A stretch of DNA of 10,079 bases from an uncultured Cardiobacterium sp. (GCF_938028185.1 NZ_CALJAH010000359.1:1-10079); one strand, 5' to 3'; counted from the stretch's first letter, positions 1-7,855 are shown. Notes: a model not told the origin generated them from the sequence alone. A program made the numbers and translations.

Positions 1-1266
1 GGAAATATTCATTGGCGCAGGAGGAATAATCAGCCTAATGACAAAACTAAAATGATTGGTCAAGTTGCTGAACATATCGTTTGTTACGCAAAAAATAGTC
101 GCGCTTATAAAGAAGCTGGTGTTGGTAAAATCGGACTAACCGGAACGTTCTCGAATCCAGATAATGATCCACGCGGCGATTGGGCTACGAAACCTTGGAA
201 AGTAGGTTCCGATCAATCCGGCAGTAGATATTTAATCACTACACCAACTGGAAAAATATATAATGAAGAATGGATGGGTGATGAAGATAATTTCAAAAAT
301 CTTTTGAATGATAAAAGAATAATCTTTCCTGATAATGGCAATGGGTCACCGCGAAAAAAATACTATCGCACAGAACGCGAAGAAGAGGGGCAATGTGCAA
401 CAAACTGGTGGCCTCATGAGCAGTTTGGTCATAACCAAGGTGCCAATGCATTACTTGAATCACTATTTAATAAAAAAAATGTTTTTAGCAATCCCAAGCC
501 TATTGAACTTATTGATGGAATCCTTAATGTTGGAAATGTTAAATCTCAAGATATTATTATGGATTTCTTCGCAGGTTCTGGCACAACTGGCCATGCTGTT
601 ATGGCACAGAACGCTGCAGATGGTGGAACACGCCGCTATGTGTTAGTTCAGTTTCCGGAAGACCTAGAAATTATTTGGGAGAATGCAACAGGATCCGCCA
701 AAAAAACTGCCAAGAATGCCATTGAGTATTTAGAAAAATTAGGACGGCCACCTACCATCGCCGAAATCACCAAAGAACGTCTGCGTCGTGCCGGCGACAA
801 ACTCAAAGCGGAAAATCCCGACTGGCAGGGTGATACCGGTTTCCGCGTTTTCAAACTCGATACATCGAACATCCGCGCCTGGAACCCGCAGCCGGAAAAC
901 CTGCAGGATGCTTTATTGGATTACCAGAACAACCTGCGCGCCGGGCGCAGCGAGACCGACGTTCTCTACGAGCTGCTGCTCAAACTGGGGCTGGATTTGT
1001 GCGTCCCCATTGAGACGCGCGACATCGCAAATCTTACGGTGTACGCCGTCGGTGGTGGTGTGCTGCTCGCGTGTCTTGCTGAAGCAATCAGCCGCGAGCA
1101 GGCCGAGCCGCTGGCATTGGGCATCGCCGCCTGGCACAAGGAACTGGCACCCGCCGGTGACAGCACCTGCGTTTTCCGCGACAACGCCTTTGCCGATGAC
1201 GCCACCAAAACCAACCTCAGCGCCATTCTGGAACAGCACGGCATCTCTAACGTGCGCAGCCTGTAG
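1..1266 (+). CDS. mod: Type III restriction-modification DNA methyltransferase subunit Mod, 5'-truncated by window edge
   Basis: The frame is open from base 1 (it reads GNIHWRRRNNQP before the first internal Met at 52), so the start and the DPPY catalytic motif lie upstream; about 421 C-terminal residues are visible. The AdoMet-binding motif FAGSGTTGHAV is encoded at about 568-600. It is followed by the RRYVLVQFPED strand, a TIAEITKERLRRAGDKL helix, GFRVFKLDTSNIRAW and VLYELLLKLGLDL, all typical of the Mod C-terminal domain. DPPY before FxGxG is the beta-class N6-adenine order known for type III Mods. Mod recognises the DNA site and methylates one strand; it is also needed by Res for cleavage. 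The stop at 1264-1266 is followed after 12 nt by the ATPase gene. Base composition changes inside the gene: hand counts give 22/60 G+C for bases 1-60 and 36/60 for 781-840, with the change near 740. Family identity is secure; the recognition site and phase variation cannot be judged without the 5' end. Confidence 0.93.
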   Translation, partial: GNIHWRRRNNQPNDKTKMIGQVAEHIVCYAKNSRAYKEAGVGKIGLTGTFSNPDNDPRGDWATKPWKVGSDQSGSRYLITTPTGKIYNEEWMGDEDNFKNLLNDKRIIFPDNGNGSPRKKYYRTEREEEGQCATNWWPHEQFGHNQGANALLESLFNKKNVFSNPKPIELIDGILNVGNVKSQDIIMDFFAGSGTTGHAVMAQNAADGGTRRYVLVQFPEDLEIIWENATGSAKKTAKNAIEYLEKLGRPPTIAEITKERLRRAGDKLKAENPDWQGDTGFRVFKLDTSNIRAWNPQPENLQDALLDYQNNLRAGRSETDVLYELLLKLGLDLCVPIETRDIANLTVYAVGGGVLLACLAEAISREQAEPLALGIAAWHKELAPAGDSTCVFRDNAFADDATKTNLSAILEQHGISNVRSL

Positions 1267-1269
1267 GAG
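1265..1269 (+). promoter_or_regulatory. Ribosome binding site of the ATPase gene, overlapping the mod stop codon
   Basis: AGGAG overlaps the TAG stop of mod and lies 9 nt before the ATG at 1279. This supports the chosen start and suggests that translation of the ATPase is coupled to mod. Confidence 0.75.
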
Positions 1270-1278
1270 CGTCTCGCC

Positions 1279-2436
1279 ATGCAAATTACCCGGATTAACC
1301 TGAAAAACTGGCGCAACTTCCGCACGCTGGATGTTCCCCTGCGCGACGTTTCCTACATTCTTGGGCCAAACGCCTCCGGCAAGTCCAACCTACTGGATGT
1401 GTTCCGCTTTCTGCGCGATGTGAGCAAGCCGACCGGCGGCGGACTGCAAGCGGCTATTCTCGCCAGGGGCGGCATCAGCAAGCTGCGTTGCCTGCACGCC
1501 CGCAACGATACGGAGGTGTGTATTGACGTGGAGCTGACAGAATCGCCCGATAGTGATGCTGTCGCCGACTGGCGCTATGTTCTGGGTTTCAAGCGCGAGC
1601 CCAGGGGGTTGCAACGCATTCTGGTATCCAGAGAGGAGGTCTGGCAGAAAGGCAAAAAACTCTTCTCTCGCCCTGACGCGCAAGACAGGGTGGATTCCAT
1701 GCTGCTGACACAAACCCGCCTGGAACAGATTGCCGCCAATTCCAGCTTTCGTGTGCTCGCGGATTTTTTTGGCGCGATTACCTATCTGCACCTGGTGCCG
1801 CAACTGTTGAAGTTTGCCGACCACCTCGGCGGGCGTGTGTTGGAAAATGACCCATTCGGCCAGGCATTTCTGGAGCGTATTGCCAAAACACCGGAACGCA
1901 CCCGCTCTTCCCGTCTGAAAAAAATCAGCGAAGCGCTCAAAGTGGCGGTGCCGCAATTCAAGGATTTGCGCTTCGTCAAGGATGACTCCGGCCATCCCCA
2001 TCTGGAAGCACAGTATGCCCACTATCGCCCCAAGGCGGGCTGGCAGTCGGAGGAGCATTTTTCCGACGGCACGCTGCGGCTGCTCGGTCTGTTGTGGTCT
2101 TTGCTGGACAGCAATGCCATGCTGCTGCTGGAAGAACCGGAAATTTCGCTGAATGATGCCGTCGTGCGGGAAATTCCGCTGATTATCGAGCGATTGCAAA
2201 GGAACAAGAAACCCCGGCGGCAGGTCATCATAAGCACACACAGCGAGGCGTTATTGAGCAATCCGGGCATTGACGGGCGCGGCGTCATTTTGCTGGAAAC
2301 CACGCCAGACGGCTCTACTGCACGAACCGTACAAGGCGATGAGCAGTCGGCGCTGGAAGCCGGGCTGTCCGTGGCAGAAGTTATGCTGCCCAAAACCCGC
2401 CCGGAATCGGTTGGCCAACTCAGCTTGTGGGAATAG
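1279..2436 (+). CDS. AAA/ABC-type ATPase (AAA_21, SMC/RecF/OLD-like) nested in the type III R-M operon
   Basis: A 385-residue protein with the layout of single-chain SMC/RecF-like ATPases. The N-terminus MQITRINLKNWRNF is the usual first strand and helix. Walker A GPNASGKS is at residues 29-36. A signature-like FSDGTLRLLGLL is at 261-272, Walker B MLLLEEPE at 281-288 with the catalytic Glu pair 285-286, and the switch/H-loop ISTHSEALL has its His at about 321. The middle (about 60-255) is the variable insertion and has no motif I recognise. There is no TOPRIM domain fused at the C-terminus, unlike full OLD nucleases; the next gene probably supplies it. The gene starts 12 nt after mod with a good AGGAG and ends 5 nt before the DUF4276 gene. 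Such ATPases drive or license a partner effector in defence systems (OLD, Gabija, PARIS, RloA). A role in phage sensing here is inferred from context only. The ATPase class is very likely; the exact subfamily is not established. Confidence 0.88.
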   Translation: MQITRINLKNWRNFRTLDVPLRDVSYILGPNASGKSNLLDVFRFLRDVSKPTGGGLQAAILARGGISKLRCLHARNDTEVCIDVELTESPDSDAVADWRYVLGFKREPRGLQRILVSREEVWQKGKKLFSRPDAQDRVDSMLLTQTRLEQIAANSSFRVLADFFGAITYLHLVPQLLKFADHLGGRVLENDPFGQAFLERIAKTPERTRSSRLKKISEALKVAVPQFKDLRFVKDDSGHPHLEAQYAHYRPKAGWQSEEHFSDGTLRLLGLLWSLLDSNAMLLLEEPEISLNDAVVREIPLIIERLQRNKKPRRQVIISTHSEALLSNPGIDGRGVILLETTPDGSTARTVQGDEQSALEAGLSVAEVMLPKTRPESVGQLSLWE

Positions 2437-2441
2437 GGCTA

Positions 2442-3044
2442 ATGTCTGTTGTCCTTGCGACTGAAGACGCGCTGAGCGAGGCAGTAGGCCTGCGTCTGCT
2501 CCGTGAGCATGACATTCTGGTACGCACACCGCCCACGCTTGTACGCAAAAACGGCGCTGGTTATCTGCGCGCCAGAATGAATAACTGGAAGAAAATAGCA
2601 GCACGTCAAATCGTCCTGCTGATTACGGATCTGGACGATGTACCCTGCCCGTTACAACTGCGGGCGGACTGGCTTGGCACCAACCAGACCTGCCCCGCCA
2701 ACCTGCTCTTTCGTATCGCCGAGCGAGAAGTGGAAGCCTGGCTTTTGGCAGATCACCAAGCGATGACGCAGCTCATGGGTAAAAAAGTGAAACTGCCAGA
2801 TGCGCCGGATGCCTTGCCCGATCCCAAGCAATTTTTGCTGAAACAGGCGAAAAACGCGCCACGGGCGGTACGTGAGAACTTGCTTGCCGTGCAGGGTGCT
2901 ATCGCCCGCCAAGGGCTGGGGTACAACACATGCTTGACGGCATGGGTGAAAAAAGAATGGTCGCCACAAAGAGCCGCCGAACACTCACCCAGCCTGGCGC
3001 GAGCTCGGCGTGCACTGCAACAAGCCGCGACAACACTGGCATAA
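2442..3044 (+). CDS. DUF4276-family protein, probable TOPRIM-fold partner of the ATPase
   Basis: 200 residues. The N-terminal strand VVLATED has Glu8 and Asp9. The hydrophobic strand IVLLITDLDD (about 57-66) ends in a DxD at 63/65, and then comes REVEAWLLAD at 95-104. That last block closely resembles the DUF4276 hallmark (VREIEAWLLAD type). A Glu followed by a DxD after two hydrophobic strands is the TOPRIM metal-binding pattern, so a nuclease or nucleotidyl-transfer role is plausible but inferred. The ATG at 2442, five nt after the ATPase stop with GGG just upstream, is preferred over an in-frame GTG at 2427 inside the ATPase gene, because the core strand starts right after this Met. ATPase + DUF4276 pairs recur as two-gene defence modules, comparable in design to RloA/RloB or AriA/AriB. 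A 54-nt AT-rich gap separates it from res. The last 40 residues are Ala/Arg rich. Family call fairly firm, function unproven. Confidence 0.75.
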   Translation: MSVVLATEDALSEAVGLRLLREHDILVRTPPTLVRKNGAGYLRARMNNWKKIAARQIVLLITDLDDVPCPLQLRADWLGTNQTCPANLLFRIAEREVEAWLLADHQAMTQLMGKKVKLPDAPDALPDPKQFLLKQAKNAPRAVRENLLAVQGAIARQGLGYNTCLTAWVKKEWSPQRAAEHSPSLARARRALQQAATTLA

Positions 3045-3088
3045 CCTGGCGCAACGCCATGAATATATTTACGAATTCTCAATTTTTC

Positions 3089-3092
3089 AGGA
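3089..3092 (+). promoter_or_regulatory. Ribosome binding site of res
   Basis: AGGA lies 6 nt before the ATG at 3099, inside the short AT-rich gap after the DUF4276 gene. It supports that ATG as the start of the restriction subunit. Confidence 0.6.
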
Positions 3093-3098
3093 CGGCTT

Positions 3099-6000
3099 AT
3101 GAAACTGCATTTTGAATCCAACCTCGATTACCAGCTCCAGGCCATTGAGGCCGTCTGCGACCTCTTTCGTGGGCAGGAAATATGTCGTAGCGAATTTACC
3201 GTAACCATGCAGGCGCCCCTTGCGCCGAACCTTGGCGGAAAAGAAGGAATGTTGACCGCAAAATCCGATTTGGGCATCGGCAACCGTCTTTCCCTACTAG
3301 ATGACGAGCTACTGCAAAACCTGCATGACGTGCAGATGCGCAACGCCTTGCCAGCTTCCGCCACGTTGGCATCAGGGGATTTCACGGTGGAAATGGAAAC
3401 CGGCACCGGCAAAACCTATGTCTATCTGCGCACCATTTTCGAGCTGAACCGTCGCTATGGTTTCAGCAAATTCGTCATCGTCGTGCCGTCTGTCGCCATT
3501 AAAGAAGGCGTTTACAAGACCCTACAAATCACGAAAGAGCATTTCAAAAACCTGTATGCGGGCGTGTCGTTCGATTATTTCCTTTACGATTCTGCCAAGC
3601 CAGGAGCAGTGCGCAACTTTGCCACCAGCGCCAATATCCAGATTATGGTGGCTACGGTCGGCGCCATTAACAAAAAAGACGTGAACAACCTCTACAAAGA
3701 AAGCGAAAAAATGGGTGGCGAGAAGCCGATTGACCTGATTCGCGCAACCCGCCCCATCATCATCGTGGACGAGCCGCAAAGCGTGGATGGCGGGCTTGAA
3801 GGACGCGGCAAGGAAGCACTGGACAGGATGAACCCGCTTTGCACCCTGCGCTATTCCGCCACCCATGCCGACAAGCACCACATGGTGTTCCGCCTTGACG
3901 CAGTGGACGCTTACGAGCGCAAGCTGGTCAAGCAGATTGAAGTCGCCTCGGCAACAGTGGAAGAAGCGCACAACAAGCCCTTCGTTCGCCTGCTGAAGGT
4001 GGAAAACAAACGCGGTCGTATCAGCGCGCGGATTGAGCTGGATAGACAAACGCAAGCGGGCGTGCAACGCACCGAAGTAACCGTTTGCGACGGCGACGAC
4101 CTGCAACAAAGCGCCAACGGCCGCGAGATTTACGCCAATTTTCGCGTGGGGGAAATCAGCACCGCCAAGGACAACGAGTTTATGGAGCTGCGTTATCCCG
4201 GTGGTGAAGCGTTTCTGCGCCCTGGCGAGGCGCATGGCGATATTGACCCGCTGCTGCTGCAACGCGAGATGATTCGCCGCACCATTAAAGAACATCTCGA
4301 CAAGGAGCTGATCCTACGCCCGCGCGGTATCAAGGTACTTAGCCTGTTTTTCATCGACAGCGTCGAAAAATACCGCCGCTACGACGCAGACGGTCAACCA
4401 CACAAAGGCATCTATGCCGATATCTTTGAAGAAGAATACCGCCGTGCCGCCAAACTGCCGCAATACCAAAGCCTCTTTGGGGAAATTGACCTGCAAACCG
4501 CTGCGGCCGATGTGCATGACGGTTACTTTTCCATCGACAACAAAAAGCGCTGGACGGACACCGCCGAGAACAATGCAAGCAACCGCGAGAACGCTGCTCG
4601 CGCCTACAACCTGATTATGAAGGAAAAAGAAGAACTGCTCTCGCTCGCTACCCCGCTGAAATTCATTTTCTCGCATTCGGCACTGCGTGAAGGCTGGGAC
4701 AACCCCAACGTCTTCCAGATTTGTGCGCTGCGCGACATCCAAAGTGAGCGTGAGCGCCGCCAGACCATTGGTCGCGGCCTGCGCCTCTGCGTCAATCAGG
4801 AAGGCGAGCGGGTACGCGGCGACATCAATATCCTGACCGTCATCGCTACCGAAGACTACGAACAGTTCGCCGAAAACCTGCAGAAAGAAATTGAGGCCGA
4901 TACCGGCATCCGCTTCGGCGTTGTCGAGCCGCATCAATTCGCCGCCATCGCTGTGACCACTGCGGACGGAAAGACCGCACCACTGGGTACGGAGCAATCA
5001 CAAGCATTGTGGGAGCACCTGCAAGCCATCACCTACATTGACACCACCGGCAAAGTGCAAGACGCGCTGCGCACGGCACTGAAAAGCGGCAGTCTGGAAC
5101 TACCTGCTGCATTTACCGCACAAAAAGAACAAATCACAGCAATATTGCGCAAAGTGGCGGGACGACTGGAAGTCAAAAACGCCGACGACCGCCGTCCGGT
5201 GCCGCTGCGTAAAGCCATCTACCTCAGCGACGACTTCCGCGCACTGTGGGAACGCATCAAGTACCGCACCACCTATCGCGTCCAGTTTGACAACGAACAA
5301 CTCATCACCGATTGCATCGCCGCGTTGAAAAATGCACCAACTGTCAGCAAAGCGCGGCTGCAATGGCGCAAGGCCGACCTTGCCATTGGCGAAGCGGGCA
5401 TCACCGCAACAGAAAAAACAGGTGCCGCAACCATAACCCTGGAAGAAACTGCCATCGAACTGCCAGACCTGCTGACCGAGCTGCAAAACCGCACCCAACT
5501 TACCCGCCGTAGCATCGTCCGCATTCTCACGGCAAGCGGGCGCCTGGAAGACTTCACCCGCAATCCGCAACAGTTCATCAGCATCACCGCCGAGACCATC
5601 AACCGCCGCAAACGCCTGGCACTGGTGGATGGCATCAAATACCGCAAACTCGGCGACGATGCGTACTATGCACAAGAGCTGTTCGAGCAGGAAGAACTGA
5701 CCGGCTACCTGGAAAATATGCTGCACGGCACCCAAAAATCCCTCTATGAAAGCGTGGTATATGACTCGGAAGTGGAGCGCGGTTTTGCCGATGCGCTAGA
5801 AAAAAACGAAGCTGTCAAACTCTACGTCAAACTGCCGGGCTGGTTCAAAGTGCCCACACCGCTAGGCAGCTACAATCCCGACTGGGCGGTGTTAATTGAA
5901 AAAGATGACGAACAGCGCCTCTACTTCGTCGTAGAAACCAAAAGCAGCCTGTTCAGCGACGACCTGCGCGATAAAGAAAACGCCAAAATCGAATGCGGCA

Positions 6001-6110
6001 AGGCACATTTCAGCGCACTGGCAACCAGCGACAACCCGGCACACTACGAAATGGCGCGCTCGGTAGATGACCTGCTGGTACAGGCGGCAAAAAAACAGCG
6101 AACTGACTGA
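3099..6110 (+). CDS. res: Type III restriction endonuclease subunit Res (SF2 helicase-nuclease)
   Basis: A full-length 1003-residue protein, in the usual size range of type III Res subunits (about 900-1000). A Q-motif-like YQLQAIEAV is at 11-19. The superfamily 2 ATPase motifs follow: motif I METGTGKT (99-106), motif II VDEPQ (Asp224-Glu225), motif III RYSATH (251-256), motif V region HSALREGWDNPN (526-537) and motif VI RQTIGRGLRL (554-563). The C-terminal nuclease has a conserved Glu region DSEVERGFADAL (889-900), then PDW (927-929) and VVETK with Glu946 and Lys948, giving an intact PD-(D/E)xK site. With Mod it forms the complex that hydrolyses ATP to communicate between inversely oriented unmethylated sites and then cuts near one of them. 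It is last in the operon, after mod, the ATPase and the DUF4276 gene. All catalytic motifs look intact, so the subunit should be active. No terminator hairpin is visible after the stop. Confidence 0.95.
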   Translation: MKLHFESNLDYQLQAIEAVCDLFRGQEICRSEFTVTMQAPLAPNLGGKEGMLTAKSDLGIGNRLSLLDDELLQNLHDVQMRNALPASATLASGDFTVEMETGTGKTYVYLRTIFELNRRYGFSKFVIVVPSVAIKEGVYKTLQITKEHFKNLYAGVSFDYFLYDSAKPGAVRNFATSANIQIMVATVGAINKKDVNNLYKESEKMGGEKPIDLIRATRPIIIVDEPQSVDGGLEGRGKEALDRMNPLCTLRYSATHADKHHMVFRLDAVDAYERKLVKQIEVASATVEEAHNKPFVRLLKVENKRGRISARIELDRQTQAGVQRTEVTVCDGDDLQQSANGREIYANFRVGEISTAKDNEFMELRYPGGEAFLRPGEAHGDIDPLLLQREMIRRTIKEHLDKELILRPRGIKVLSLFFIDSVEKYRRYDADGQPHKGIYADIFEEEYRRAAKLPQYQSLFGEIDLQTAAADVHDGYFSIDNKKRWTDTAENNASNRENAARAYNLIMKEKEELLSLATPLKFIFSHSALREGWDNPNVFQICALRDIQSERERRQTIGRGLRLCVNQEGERVRGDINILTVIATEDYEQFAENLQKEIEADTGIRFGVVEPHQFAAIAVTTADGKTAPLGTEQSQALWEHLQAITYIDTTGKVQDALRTALKSGSLELPAAFTAQKEQITAILRKVAGRLEVKNADDRRPVPLRKAIYLSDDFRALWERIKYRTTYRVQFDNEQLITDCIAALKNAPTVSKARLQWRKADLAIGEAGITATEKTGAATITLEETAIELPDLLTELQNRTQLTRRSIVRILTASGRLEDFTRNPQQFISITAETINRRKRLALVDGIKYRKLGDDAYYAQELFEQEELTGYLENMLHGTQKSLYESVVYDSEVERGFADALEKNEAVKLYVKLPGWFKVPTPLGSYNPDWAVLIEKDDEQRLYFVVETKSSLFSDDLRDKENAKIECGKAHFSALATSDNPAHYEMARSVDDLLVQAAKKQRTD

Positions 6111-6167
6111 GTACAAAGTATGGACAGAAATGGAATGCGACGACATCCGTATCACAGACTGCCCACA

Positions 6168-6196
6168 TTGCAGCCCCCTGCCGTACAAACGATAAT
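6168..6196 (+). promoter_or_regulatory. Probable sigma70 promoter for folE2-trmB
   Basis: A -35 element TTGCAG (6168-6173) and a -10 element GATAAT (6191-6196) are separated by exactly 17 nt, matching consensus at 4/6 and 5/6. They lie 32 nt before the folE2 ATG, in the 118-nt gap after res. No clear palindromic Zur-type operator is visible here, although folE2 genes are Zur-controlled in some bacteria. Confidence 0.55.
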
Positions 6197-6228
6197 AGCC
6201 AACTTTTCACCACGCGAAAGCCAACACC

Positions 6229-7020
6229 ATGAACCAAACGACCATCCCTGACGTCCAGGGAAAACCCGATACCCGCCACATCGCCATTACCCGCGTCGGC
6301 ATCCGCGACATCCGCATCCCGCTGCACGTCGCAACGCCTAACGGCGCGCAGCCGACCGTCGCCACCGCAGAGATGACCGTCGCCCTGCCGCACCAGCAAA
6401 AAGGCACGCATATGTCGCGCTTCATCCACCTGCTGAACGAAGCGGGCACCATCAGCCTCGACAGCTTCGCCGCGCTGCACGCGGAAATGCTGAAGCGGCT
6501 GAACGCCACCGAAGGCAGCATCATCCTCACCTTCCCCTACTTTGTGAAAAAACAGGCGCCGGTCAGCAAAACCGAAAGCCTGCTCGATTACGAAGTGACC
6601 CTCATCGCCGACGGCGGCGTGGAGGACTGCATCGTCAGCGTCGAAATCACCATCGCCGTCACCAGCCTCTGCCCCTGCTCCAAAGAAATCTCCAAATACG
6701 GCGCGCACAACCAGCGCTCGCACATCATCATCCACGCCGAATACGACGAAAAAACACCGTTTACCTTTGAAGACCTCATCCGCATCGGCGAAGAAGAAGG
6801 CTCCTGCGAAATCTGGGCGACGCTGAAACGGCCGGACGAAAAATACGTCACCGAGCGCGCCTACGAAAACCCGAAATTCGTCGAAGACATCGTGCGCGAC
6901 GTCGCCGCCCGCCTGAACGCCGACCCGCGCATCAAGGCGTACCGCGTCTCCTCCGAAAACTTTGAATCCATCCACAACCACTCCGCCTACGCCATCATCG
7001 AACATGACAAACGCGACTGA
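6229..7020 (+). CDS. folE2: GTP cyclohydrolase IB, FolE2 type
   Basis: A 263-residue protein of the normal FolE2 (COG1469) length. It converts GTP to 7,8-dihydroneopterin triphosphate and formate, the first step of tetrahydrofolate synthesis and also the entry to queuosine precursors. Diagnostic blocks are ALPHQQKGTHMSRF (52-65), SLCPCSKEIS (146-155, whose first Cys, Cys148, corresponds to the known active-site Cys), GAHNQRSH (158-165) and the C-terminal ENFESIHNHSAYA (243-255). FolE2 differs from the zinc-dependent FolE (type IA) in using other metals such as Mn, and many bacteria keep it as the only or zinc-sparing enzyme. The ATG at 6229 has only a weak GAAAG upstream, but the protein aligns from its first residues with the family start PDVQ. 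Its 3' end overlaps trmB by 17 nt. It is housekeeping, not part of the defence operon upstream. Confidence 0.95.
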   Translation: MNQTTIPDVQGKPDTRHIAITRVGIRDIRIPLHVATPNGAQPTVATAEMTVALPHQQKGTHMSRFIHLLNEAGTISLDSFAALHAEMLKRLNATEGSIILTFPYFVKKQAPVSKTESLLDYEVTLIADGGVEDCIVSVEITIAVTSLCPCSKEISKYGAHNQRSHIIIHAEYDEKTPFTFEDLIRIGEEEGSCEIWATLKRPDEKYVTERAYENPKFVEDIVRDVAARLNADPRIKAYRVSSENFESIHNHSAYAIIEHDKRD

Positions 7021-7705
7021 AACGCCGCAGCCGCGCGCCATCCGCAGCTACGTCCTGCGCCAGGGACGCATCACCGCCGGACAAGAACGCGCCTTCGCCG
7101 ACCATTGGCCGCGTTACGGACTGGAAGTCGATGACGCGCTGCGGCTGGATGCGCCCGCACTCTTTAATGATGCGCGCGACCTCATTCTCGAAATCGGCTT
7201 CGGCAATGGCGACAGCCTCGTACAAATGGCCGCAGCCGCGCCACAAGCGGGCTACATCGGCATCGAAGTCCACCGCCCCGGCGTCGGCCACGCCATGCTT
7301 GCCGCCGCCGCCGCTGGCATCGACAACCTGCGCCTCATCCGCCACGATGCCGTAGCCATCCTGCGCGACCACGTCGCCGACGGCACGCTCGCGCGCGTAC
7401 AAATCTACTTCCCCGACCCCTGGCCGAAAGCGCGACACCACAAGCGCCGCATCGTGCAGCAGCCCTTCACCGACCTCATCTGGCGCAAACTGCGCGCGGG
7501 CGGCGAAATCCACTGCGCCACCGACTGGGCGGCATACGCCGAATGGATGCGCGACGTCTTCGCGGGCGACCCGAAATGGCACAACCTCGGCAACGCCGAC
7601 GGCTACGCGCCGCGCCCCGAGTGGCGGCCACAAACCAAATTCGAGCGCCGGGGCGAACGCCTCGGCCACGGCGTCCGGGATTTGCGTTATCGCAAAAATG
7701 GCTAA
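7004..7705 (+). CDS. trmB: tRNA (guanine-N7-)-methyltransferase TrmB
   Basis: 233 residues from the ATG at 7004; a TTG-initiated extension to 6962 would only add 14 low-complexity residues from the folE2 antisense-free overlap and is not preferred. TrmB transfers a methyl group from AdoMet to N7 of G46 in the tRNA variable loop. The AdoMet-binding glycine motif is LEIGFGNGDS (62-71), followed by YIGIEVHRPGVGHAML (84-99). The family signature YFPDPWPKARHHKRR is at 135-149, ATDW at 172-175, and the C-terminal RPQTKFERRGERLGHGVRDL at 208-227. All are complete. The gene overlaps the last 17 nt of folE2 and has no evident Shine-Dalgarno of its own, which suggests translational coupling. It ends 6 nt before a strong terminator, so folE2-trmB is a short transcription unit. 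Confidence 0.95.
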   Translation: MTNATETPQPRAIRSYVLRQGRITAGQERAFADHWPRYGLEVDDALRLDAPALFNDARDLILEIGFGNGDSLVQMAAAAPQAGYIGIEVHRPGVGHAMLAAAAAGIDNLRLIRHDAVAILRDHVADGTLARVQIYFPDPWPKARHHKRRIVQQPFTDLIWRKLRAGGEIHCATDWAAYAEWMRDVFAGDPKWHNLGNADGYAPRPEWRPQTKFERRGERLGHGVRDLRYRKNG

Positions 7706-7710
7706 CCAAC

Positions 7711-7733
7711 GCGCGCCGTCTGGCGCGTTTTTT
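7711..7733 (+). terminator. Rho-independent terminator after trmB
   Basis: The stem CGCGCC (7712-7717) pairs with GGCGCG (7722-7727) over a GTCT loop, with a G-U pair extending it, and is followed by six T (7728-7733). It begins 6 nt after the trmB stop. Confidence 0.85.
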
Positions 7734-7793
7734 ATGGTGCGGCGCGCATCACTATCGCATAATCCTGTTTCTAACCAAATCGTCACAAATTAT

Positions 7794-7822
7794 TTGCCAA
7801 GCGCCCTGCCCGCCCCTACACT
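7794..7822 (+). promoter_or_regulatory. Probable sigma70 promoter for the DUF945-like gene
   Basis: TTGCCA (7794-7799, 5/6 to the -35 consensus) and TACACT (7817-7822, 4/6 to the -10 consensus) are 17 nt apart. They lie between the trmB terminator and the ATG at 7856. An upstream CATAAT at 7758 lacks a good -35 partner. Confidence 0.4.
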
Positions 7823-7855
7823 ACACGCTCAAACTGCAACCGGACGCCCGCGCCC

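Noticed and set aside
2427..2441. GTG start of the DUF4276 gene inside the ATPase gene
   Set aside because: It adds only five residues before the first strand; the ATG at 2442 is better placed.
6010..7041. A 343-residue minus-strand frame opposite res end and folE2
   Set aside because: It spans the end of res and all of folE2, both clearly real on the + strand, and is of biased Val/Asp/Gly/Phe composition.
7715..7723. GCCGTCTG resembling the neisserial DNA uptake sequence
   Set aside because: It is followed by GCG and not AA, is part of the trmB terminator loop and stem, and no second copy was noticed in the window.
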